From positions 8,798,061 through 8,862,060 of the forward strand of contig OY986967.1 in the NCBI GenBank assembly GCA_963920575.1: 64,000 nucleotides of DNA. Direction: 5' to 3'. This stretch comes from Narthecium ossifragum (Eukaryota > Streptophyta > Magnoliopsida > Dioscoreales > Nartheciaceae). The notes under the pieces are model-generated. The model saw only the letters and a list, made by a program, of their open reading frames with translations, did no database searches and was not told the DNA's origin. Position numbers and translations under genes: made by a program. Shown here one piece after another: positions 11,473 through 20,497 of the stretch (position 1 is its first letter; each line of letters opens with the position of its first letter).

Positions 11473-11490
11473 TGGCACGCCCAGTGGGAC
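11473..11490 (+). other. Tat primer binding site
   Basis: TGGCACGCCCAGTGGGAC starts 6 bases after the 5' LTR end. It resembles primer sites of other Tat-like elements; the tRNA identity needs a tRNA search. Confidence 0.75.
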
Positions 11491-11551
11491 AACACTCTAC
11501 CCCTCATCTTTGGATTCGGTTCTTAAAATCCTTATATCCCCTACCTCAAAA

Positions 11552-14133
11552 TGTGAGGACCCGTACCTCCAACCTGGTCCGACCGCGTTAGGTCGGGGGT
11601 TTGGGGTTTGTGGTTTGGCCCGGTTGGCCTTTGGATGCGATCGGTTGATCGCATCGCTGTTTTGACCCCAGTGGCATTTTGGTAAATATGCTCCCTGTTG
11701 GTCAGTTTCACACCCGCGTTGCACACATGGCCTTTGATTGATGTATGTGTTTGATTAGAACCTTTACGGCACTTCCGATTGGAAGATCGGAGCTCGATCG
11801 GGAGAGATCGAATCGGACGGCTGTAATGGATTCCAGCTTTCTATTTAAGCTCCTTCTTTCTCTTTCTTTCCTTCTTTCCTTCTCCTGTCGTTATCTTTCT
11901 TCTCTCTCTCCTGCGGCTGGGTGCTAGGGCATCGGAGTGCAGATTTCGAGGAGCGGCTTTCGGCGATCGGACTTGGGGAATGCGTGGAGGAGCTGCCCTA
12001 TCTCATCAAGTAGGTGTTTCTACCTCGATCTTTGGATCGGGTTCACCTAGGATAGGTTTATTGTACTTTCGCTGTAGGAGTACTTATTAGAATGTTGTGT
12101 AGCTTGTTGCATATGCGTTGTGGATGATTTCAAGTAATCATACTTTGCGATTTCCGTATTTTATCGGCTGAATCTTGTATTATCGCCGTTTATCGGTTTT
12201 CGGCCATTTTGACCTAAATTGGAGATTTATCCGTCAAAAATGTGATTTCTTCGCACCATTGGATTCCCCATCATCTTTTATGCATGCTTGAAAAGTTTCA
12301 TCTATTTCCAACTTGATTTCATCCTTGAAATCCAAAGAAATGGATTTTCGGCACTGTGCCTAAGGCTCGACGGTCGATCAGTGCATCGACCGTCAAGTAT
12401 TGAATTGCATTTTCTGGGCCTGACGGTCGACCGTCGGATCGACCGTCGCATCGACCGTCGGGCTCTGTCGGGATTTTGGACTCCCTCGGTCGATGGATCG
12501 ATCGACCGCGGGCTCTCTCTCCTTTTTCATCCCACCTGACGGTCGACCGTCGCATCGACCGTCAGGCGCTGTTTGGTTTTGGGCTTCCCAGGGTCGATGA
12601 GTGGATCGACCGTCGCCCTTTTGGTTTTCCCTGTTTTGGCCTCACGATCGACCGTGACATCGACCGTGGCCTCACGGTCGACCGTCGGATCGACCGTCGC
12701 ATCGACCGTGGGCCCTTGAACATGGTTTTCTGGTTTTTCTCAAATGGCTTTCAATCGGGATTGATCTTTAAACATGTTGGGAAATTTACAAGTGAATTTT
12801 ATAGAGTTTTCGAAGGATTTCTATCGGATTTGAGGGTCGATTCGAGTATTTTCCTTTTTGGACGAATCTATGGTTTTGATCGCATTTAATACGTGTTTGA
12901 TAAGTAGTTAAATGCTATCTTGGGTTACTTAACCATTAGCTAGCTATGAGTGCTAGTTAAAGAGGAATTGTGGAACCTTAGCCTATTGCCGGCGAGTGCC
13001 GAGGGCTATTGTATAAATGTGGCCAGTTACCTGCGGGGTAACTGTGCAACCTTAGTGTGTCAGCTGCAAGAGAGCACTGAAAACTATTGTATATCTGTGT
13101 TCAATGCTTGGCTTAGTGTCTTTGTTTGGTTAGCATAGATTATCTGTATTTTGAGGCCTTTGCTATGCTTACCCTTTGGCTAGCTGTAAGCTATGCCTAG
13201 CCCTGTATGTTTAATGACATCTTGTTGCATGTTTATATCTTGTTATCTGTACCTGAGCAGTACATGCATCTTGATTGCATTAGAGGCATTTGAGGTTAGG
13301 CGGGCGATGGTTTGGATCGCCGATCCGAGGCTCTCGGGTAGCTCGGATCTAGCCTTAGGGCCGTGGCTGGGTAGTCAGGATTAGGGTGTGATTGTATAAT
13401 CGAATCTCTTGTGATTGAGGATTTGTGATAGTTGACTCTGATCTTTGCTTGAGGTTTAGAGGTCGTGTTGGTCTCCCAAAGCCAAGTGCTAAGGATGGAT
13501 GTTGATGCGTTCCCGACGTGGTTCCCCAAGGCTTGGTATTCCAGCTTGGGTAATGGTGATCTTGCATGTTACTGTTCCTTGGCCTCCTGGTAACTTGTTC
13601 AGGAGAGAGGTTTCATGACAGGAGCCCTTGGGACATCAACTGGGTTATGGGACCCGTGGCATCCGTTAGACTTGATTGGGGAGACAACACTGTTGTTATT
13701 TTCCTCCCTTCAGTGTGCCGTAGAGTAGAACCCTACTGAGCTTATCGCTCACTCCTACCCGAGCTGCGTTTGCAGGTGCAGGCGCCAGTTCTTCTTCATA
13801 GAGCCGGCAGGATCAGCTTTTGGTGGCGCGACTACATCCAGAGGTGCTTGAGTTTGCTGGAGGATTATCTGTTGTACTTTTGGTAGATTTTGTAAATTAT
13901 GTACATATTTGAGGAATTCTGGGATTAATGTATAATATTCTTTCATTGGAAAATTTGTATCAAATATTGAATAGTACAACTGATGTTATGTAAATTGAAT
14001 TTCTGTTTCACCTCTGGAATACATTGTTTAAGTCTTCTTTAATTCCGCATTGTATCGCGCCAGCTGGAGATGAATAGTGTAGGTTTCCCCTCACGCCTCG
14101 GCTCGGATGGGTTTTCTGGGTCGGGGTGTGACA
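11552..14133 (+). mobile_element. Tekay solo LTR (2582 bp), TSD CAAAA
   Basis: Starts TGTGAGGACCCGTACC and ends TCGGGGTGTGACA, flanked on both sides by CAAAA (11547-11551 and 14134-14138). It sits between the Tat primer site and the Tat ORF1. It has a TATA-like CTATTTAAGC at about 11838 followed by a CT-rich stretch, a TCGA palindrome cluster at 12358-12715, and the conserved Tekay block CACTCCTACCCGAGCTGCGT near 13750. No internal region, so it is the product of LTR-LTR recombination. Confidence 0.93.
12358..12715. repeat. TCGA-core array, GGTCGACCGTC type
   Basis: At least ten sites read GACGGTCGACCGTC, GGATCGACCGTC or GGTCGATGGATCGATCGACC. Some are back to back (about 12420-12460 and 12655-12710). 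The uninterrupted reading frame through this stretch (repeating DRRIDR) is a by-product of the repeats. This Tekay copy uses a different flank from the Tekay copies at 36630 and 41224. Confidence 0.9.
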
Positions 14134-14169
14134 CAAAATACATATAAACAAAAAATATATATACAGAAT

Positions 14170-15201
14170 ATGGCGTTCAATGGAGCCTCGTTCAACATAT
14201 GCTTTGGCGATCTCTGGTTCAACATTCCTTTGGGGAGTGACGGCTTACCGATGTCCTCTGCATCATCAACGGTTTCACTCACACCGTTATCAACACCTCC
14301 GTCAACACCTCGAACAATATCTCCACCTATGAAGTCTTCTGCTGTCAAAACTCACTGCAAGCAAGGAAACATGAAGAAACCTCTGCCAGTTGGAACCAAT
14401 GTCCAGCCAAAAAGTGGTTTGAAACCTTCTCTGAGTGGGCCCTGTATTCGTCAGGAGCAACATGGGAAAACCATCCATCTTATGTAGCAACCGACTAAGG
14501 GGGCCAAAAGAGATCACCAGCTGAGATCCACCCCCCTTCTAAAGAGTCAAGAACCATCCTCTCATGAAATCGTCACTACATACGAAGAGGGATGGACTCC
14601 AGTTGTTCCAAGAAGGAAGAGGAAGATGGCTGCTAAGGCTCCATCCTTCCAGAAAAATTTCACATCACATGCTAAAAATTCTAAAGGTAAGAATTATTCT
14701 CAAACTTTTCAATCCTCTGCTGTGCAGCACATAACTCGTAGAGCGGTCCACAAGTCACACAAGACTTATCCCAATGAGTCCCGGACCAGTCTCTACACAG
14801 CCAGAGATCATGGGGAGTACTTATACTCCGAATATGAGCATCGGCGAAAATACTGGGAGTCTAGACTCCCCAGTTATTATATTTATTTACATGATGTGGA
14901 GACTGCCTATATCAACTACATCAACCGCGAGACGAATACTCTCCAGATCGAGAAGGATGTCAAGAAAAGCGACACCGACACTCCACATATCGAGCGAAGC
15001 GTCAATTTTCCTAAAGCAAAAGGTCCTCCTGCTAAGAGGCGTGCTGATAAGAAAAAGAAAAACAGAGGCGCTGTCTTCCATTCGCCGTACCAAGCTGAGG
15101 GCATGGGAAGTCCTTGCTATGGATTGACCCCAAAAATCCGAGGAAACCAAGCTCAAACATCTTCGCCTACACGACGAGACATCGTAGACGAAGTCTGGTA
15201 A
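14170..15201 (+). pseudogene. Tat ORF1 upstream of gag, one internal stop
   Basis: An ATG at 14170 (MAFNGASFNICFGDLWF) opens 343 codons in one frame, interrupted only by TAG at 14485-14487, and ends at 15199-15201. The product is basic and serine/threonine-rich: VVPRRKRK near codon 150 and a KKKKNR lysine run near the end. An extra ORF before gag is known in Ogre/Tat elements, but I recognise no domain. A gap of 27 bases separates it from gag. It is conserved enough to look selected until recently. Confidence 0.55.
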
Positions 15202-15228
15202 GAGAATTCCTTCGAGATTTTTGCAGCA

Positions 15229-16962
15229 ATGCCGGTCGGGATTCAAGATGATGAGGTATCTGCTTCAACTGACACCTCTTCGAATATCCCCGCCAAGAGG
15301 AGGAAGAAGAAGTTCACTGTTGAAGAACCCCAGAATGTAGTCATACCTCAAAATCATCATCGAACTAGGAGTGTGACTCGTTCCTTAAACAGCAAAGAGG
15401 CTAGTCCTAAACCATCATATGAAGAACAATTCCCTACTCTTTCCAACTCTCCAGATCGTAGAGCGGTGTCACCTGATCGTTATCAAGTTCTCACCACCTC
15501 AATGGAGGAAGAACTCGATCAATTAAGGAACGCCCTACAACTGAAGGAGGCAGAGGTGGTTAACTTGAGGGCTCAAATCCCTCAAGAGCAGGTCCCACAT
15601 GTAGGGAACACTTCCTCACCACCTCATGATCACCACCAACCACATTCACATAGTAATCACACACCAAATATGGTATCTTTGGAAACAGTTCAAAGGATGA
15701 TTACTGAAAATATAAGAGCCTTTCAAATGCAAAAGCAATATGCTATAAGGCCCGGCTATATGAAGCCATATCCAGCTGAGGTTGACTTGGTCCCATTCCC
15801 GGATAACTATAGACAACCCCAATTCACCAAATTCAATGGAAGTGGATCCCCACATGAGCACATTGTTCATTTTCTTGCAGGTTGCCAAGATACGGTTCAC
15901 AACGGTGCACTGCTACTTCGCTAGTTCGTGCAGACTCTTGTTGGTCCAGCCTTTACTTGGTACAACAAGCTACCGCCAGGCTCCATCACCTCATGGGAGC
16001 AGATGCAAGAAGCATTCCTCCAAAGGTTTTATAGCACCCAAAGGAATGTGGGAATTACAGAACTTACCCAGACAGAGCAAAACTCACATGAGAAGGATGC
16101 AGACTTCATCAATAGGTGGAGAAATCTTAGTATTCACTGCCCGCAACCCATTTCAAAGGCGGAAGCGGTACGCATGTGCATGAACAATCTTCGCCCAGAG
16201 ATGGCAGTCTATTTACAAGGTGTTCGTCCACTTACCTTTGAAGAATTGGCTTCCAAGGCAACAAATATCGAAAACTATCTCCAACATGTAGCCCGGAAGA
16301 CAGGCGTGGTGTTGAACCTTGCCAAAAAGGATAAAGCTTCTCCCAAAGGAAAAGCGGTGATGCAGACTTCCACAACACAGAACCCTAGACCAAAGGAGAT
16401 CTATATTCCAAAAGATCATATGCGATCTAAGGAAATCCCTGCGGAAAATGCCCCGAGGAGAGTAAAGACCCTTAAAGAAAGAATAGAAAAAGAATATTCT
16501 TTCCCTCGAGAAGACGTAGTTGATATGTTTAAAGGTCTGAAGGATCTTGGACTGATAGAGCTCCCAGAGCCGAGACGTCCGCAAGAGGTAAATAAAGTAA
16601 ACGAACCTCTATATTGCCACTATCACAGGATCTTGGGCCACACCCTACAAGATTGTTTAGTTCTGAAGGATAAAATTCAGAAACTGATCGATGATGGAGT
16701 CATGGACGTCGAACTTCTAAAGAAGCTTCAAAAGGAGAAGAAGGCAGAATCAACATACATGATTTCTACCACGCTCCCTTCCTCAGAGTCCGACGCTCCA
16801 TACGACTACACTCCATCGACTCTTTTGTTAGAGATACATTCTCGTAAAGACGAACATGCACTCGTCCCTCCCTACATTCCCACAAAAGTGCACATGGCCC
16901 CCATCCTCGAATCTGCCTTGGCCGACATTGGAAGATCTACATCCTCCCAATACGGATGATGA
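15229..16962 (+). pseudogene. Tat gag with one premature stop
   Basis: Starts MPVGIQDDEVSAS; an N-terminal coiled coil (EELDQLRNALQLKEAEVVNL) precedes the gag core: FTKFNGSGSPHEHIVHFL, then after the stop, GPAFTWYNKLPPGSITSW, AFLQRFYSTQ and DFINRWRNLS, typical of Tat gag. A TAG at 15922-15924 (codon 232) interrupts an otherwise open frame of about 577 codons; family comparison suggests a glutamine codon was mutated. A zinc-knuckle-like CHYHRILGHTLQDC lies near the end. Gag forms the particle that houses reverse transcription. Confidence 0.85.
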
Positions 16963-17932
16963 AGAGTCCCTATCTGATGAAGAGCCATGTTATGATCGGT
17001 ATGGGAGACCCTACATTAGCAAGAAGCAGATGAAGAAGAAGGCCTTTAAGGAGAGGGTTAGAGCCGCCAGGCTCAACCCCCCCAGATCCTCACTCCCTCA
17101 AGACTGGCCACCAGGGCCCAAAAGATATAGAGCCCCAAAGTACAAGATCTTGAGAAAGGTGATGCCATATGAAGAGACAAACGGCTTCATACACCGAGTC
17201 TTCCACAGACTCAGGCGGTACAATCTGAAGATGAATCCCATGAAGTGCGCATTTGGTGTCACATCAGGGAAGCTCCTCGGCTTCATAGTACGCAAACGAG
17301 GAATCGAGGTTGACCCTTCAAAGGTCAAGGCCATTCTAGAAATGCCCCCACCTCGGAATCTTCATGAGCTCAAGAGTCTTCAAGGTTGCCTAGCCTATAT
17401 ACGAAGATTCATCTCAAATTTGGCGGGACGTTGCAAACCTTTCTCTCACCTCATGAAGAAAGATACGCCTTTCGAGTGGGATGAAATATGTCAGAACGCT
17501 TTTCAAAGCATCAAAGAATATCTCATCAGTCCGCCGGTTCTCGCCTCTCCTATTAAAAGAAAATCTTTGATCCTATATACGGCTACCTCGCCTGGATCAC
17601 TGGGCGCTTTGCTAGCACAACAAGACGACGAAGGTAAAGAAAGAGCTCTTTATTACCTAAGTCGGACTCTGGTTGGGCCTGAGTATAACTACTCGGAGAT
17701 GGAAAAGGTTTGCCTCTCCTTGGTGTTTGCCACCCAAAAGCTCCGCCATTATCTATTGGAGCACTCTGTCCAACTCATTTCTAAAGCGGATCCTTTGTGG
17801 TACATATTAAAGAAATTAACTTTATCGGGGCGACTAGCAAAATGGGCTATGTTGCTATCCCAATTCGATATAACACCTCGCCGCATACCCGGTCCCAGAC
17901 AACGAAGTCCTAAAAGACGACCTCCCAGATGA
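16963..17932 (+). pseudogene. Tat pol remnant: RT thumb plus first RNase H
   Basis: The frame begins inside gag (16856) and runs to 17932. After a basic linker (KKQMKKKAFKERVRAARLN) it jumps from KILRKVMPYEE straight to RRYNLKMNPMKCAFGVTSG and GIEVDPSKVKAI, the end of RT. The protease and the RT palm with its YVDD motif are absent, a deletion of several hundred codons relative to family members. RNase H follows (SLILYTATSPGSLGALL, EYNYSEMEKVCLSLVFA, LSGRLAKWAMLLSQFD). The frame is lost near 17880. Confidence 0.85.
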
Positions 17933-17942
17933 AGAAGTCTTC

Positions 17943-19004
17943 ATGGCCGACATTCAACCCTCTTGGGAGATGTACTTCGACGAGGCGTGTAGGCGCTCAA
18001 GATCGGGTGCAGGATTAATTTTTGTTACTCCAGAACAAGCTCTCATCCCATACTCTTTTACATTGACATTTGCTTTATCCAACAATATGGCAGAATATGA
18101 AGCTCTCATTATTGGCTTGGAAATAGCCTCAGAAATGGGGATGGATCCGCTTATAGCATATGGAGACTCCCAGCTCATTGTGAATCAACTTCTCGGCACG
18201 TATACCGTCAAAAAAGAAGAATTAGTTCCATATTATCAAAACGCCAAAGGACTCATTAGCTCTTTCAAGGAGCTGAAGATCCAGCATGTTCTGCGATCAC
18301 AAAACCAAAAGGCAGATGCCTTAGCCAGTCTTGCTGCTGCTATGTCTCTCTCGCCTACAGAAAAATTAGAAATCAGAGTTGAAGAAAGGCGGGTCCTGCC
18401 CCCTCTCCTCGATGGCCTCCTACTACGATGTCTCTCCAATCAGGAAGCAACATCGGCTCTCGAAGAAGTCCATTCAGGTGTATGTGGAGCGCATCAAGCC
18501 GGTCCTAAGTTGTATCATCAACTGAAGCATTTAGGATATTATTGGCCTTCTATCGTACGGGATTCCATCGACTATGCCAAAAGATGTCATGTCTGTCAGA
18601 TTCATGCGGATTTCATACATATGCCCCCGGAGCCCCTTCATCCCACAAGTATCTCCTTGCCTTTTGAGGCATGGGGACTAGATATAGTAGGCCCTATTCA
18701 GCCTCTTTCATCAAAAGGGCACTGCTTCATCTTGGCGGCAACAGATTACTTCTCCAAATGGGCAGAAGCTATCCCTTTGAAAAATGTGAAGAGTGAAGCC
18801 ATCACGCATTTCATCAGAGCACAAATCATATACCGATTTGGAGTTCCCGCTCGGCTTATTTCGGATAATGGCACTCCATTCAAAAATAGAAATATACAAA
18901 ATCTTTGTGCCAAGTTCAAAATCAAGCATCACTTTTCTTCAGCATATAACGCCGCCGCTAATGGACAGGCAGAGGCGTTCAATAAAGTTCTTTGCAAATT
19001 CTGA
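17943..19004 (+). pseudogene. Tat second (archaeal-type) RNase H and integrase core
   Basis: 353 codons. Residues 10-130 form a second RNase H: D13 (YFDEA), E53 (MAEYEAL), D75 (YGDSQ) and D125 (NQKADALA) match its acidic residues. Residues 177-218 give the integrase HHCC finger (H177, H184, C215, C218). The catalytic triad is D247 (LDIVGP), D308 (ISDNGTP) and E344 (GQAEAFN), with the usual 35 residues between the last two. All key residues are intact although RT is gone. A frameshift near 18995 ends it. Two RNase H domains define the Tat/Ogre branch. Confidence 0.9.
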
Positions 19005-19414
19005 AGAAAGCAATTCACAAAAATAAGAGGGAGTGGCATGAGAAGCTCATGGAAAACTTGTGGGCATATCGCACCACAGTAAGAACTCCGACGGGGGCAA
19101 CCTCTTACTCCCTAATCTTCGGAGGTGAAGCAATTCTTCCCCTTGAAGTACAAATTCCTTCTCTCAGGGTAGCTTTGCAAGAAAGTCTTACAGAAGACCA
19201 AGCGGCTAAGCTGAGACTTCAAGAGCTCGATAGCTTGGAAGAAAGACGCCTGGAAGCCCAGCAGAGGTTGGAAATCTATCAAGCAAGAATATCCAGGGCC
19301 TTTGACAAAAAGGTGAAGCATCGCTCATTCAAAGTCGGAGATCTCGTCCTTGCTGTGATCCGTCCTATGATTGTTACAAGGAGGGTTCAAGGAAAATTTG
19401 AGCCCAAGTGGGAA
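18992..19414 (+). pseudogene. Tat integrase C-terminal part, cut by Tekay insertion
   Basis: Continues integrase in a shifted frame: LMENLWAYRTTVRTPTGATS, SYSLIFGGEAILPLEV and HRSFKVGDLVLA, then RVQGKFEPKWE. Here GGGAA and a Tekay LTR interrupt it. The remaining 38 codons resume at 26191. Confidence 0.88.
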
Positions 19415-19619
19415 TGTCGCGCCCCGACCCACGAAAGCCCAACCGGGCCGGGCGACGCGAGCCGGAACCTAACTAAATGCGGAAATAAAGGCGAGGGGTT
19501 CCCCCCAACTTACTGATTTCATTAAACAATTCATAAGCACCCCTGAATAAAACAACAAAATTTAAACCTCAACAGATATAATATAATATTCAAAAGCCTC
19601 AAAGGGGTTACAACAGTTT

Positions 19620-20497
19620 TGATACGATGCACCTTCTCAAGGGCTTTCGTACCGAGTCTCTTGCCTTATCTCAGATCCTCTTTAGCCAAATCTATGGCTA
19701 GGTCGAGAGATACCTTTAGGGTTTTAGGAGAAAGACCCTAGGTATTCGACGAGGAAGGTGAAGACTAGAGGAGGAGATGGATGAGAAGAGGGATGCCTTG
19801 CAGCTCCTCTAGGGTTGGCTGGCTTCTCTTGGAGATCCAAGCCTTGGAGAACGTGGTGGAGGGAAGCACGGCAGCCAAGGGGACGCCGGGGACTTGGGGT
19901 TGGACGGCGGAGGTGGTTGGTAGCGGTGGTGGTGGTGGCGAAGGAGTGGACGGCAGCGGAGAAGGAGACCGGTGATGGAGGAGGACCGGCTATAGAGAGA
20001 GATGAAGGTGGCTGGTTGATTATGAGGAAACTAAGTTACAGCTACTCCTATATTAGTTCTACTCCTAGGATTTATCTCTACTAAATAATAACTCTCATAA
20101 ATTCGTCCATGCATAATTACAAGCTATGGAGGTCCTTTTATAGAGGCCTCAAGAGAGTTCTACTACAACTAGAGAACTACCTTGCTTTAATCAGCAAGTA
20201 ACCATACTTTCCTACTAAGACTCAATCATAACTCAAACTTCCTGATTACTAGGACTCTTAATAGGAACTAATAAAGCAAATCATAAACTGAACTCAAACT
20301 AGGAAACTGACTCAATCAAGATAACTACTAACTAGGAAATCATCTAAGTAAGCAAAACCAGCTAGGAATAGGATTCCTTTGGCCGGCTGAGCTTAGAATG
20401 CCCAAAGGGACTTGGGTGCAGCCAACTCCTCGGCGTGGGCCCATCCAAGCAAGGACGTGGGTCCCTTCTTGGAATGGCTCGGTTCGACCTCGTATCA
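19620..20497 (-). mobile_element. LARD A 3' LTR
   Basis: Reads TGATACGATGCACCTTCTCA to GACCTCGTATCA, so the LTR itself has short inverted ends TGATACGA/TCGTATCA. The TATA box on the minus strand is at 20134-20145 (CTCTATAAAAGG). It contains a GC-rich block at 19830-19990 (GGTGGTGGTGG). Confidence 0.93.
20134..20145 (-). promoter_or_regulatory. TATA box of LARD LTR
   Basis: CTCTATAAAAGG on the minus strand; identical at 23485-23496 and conserved in LARD B near 44386. It fixes transcription direction as minus, agreeing with the primer site. Confidence 0.65.

Noticed and set aside
12476..12889. 137-codon plus-strand ORF
   Set aside because: It is the palindrome array read in frame (repeating DRR-ID text) inside a solo LTR; not a gene.
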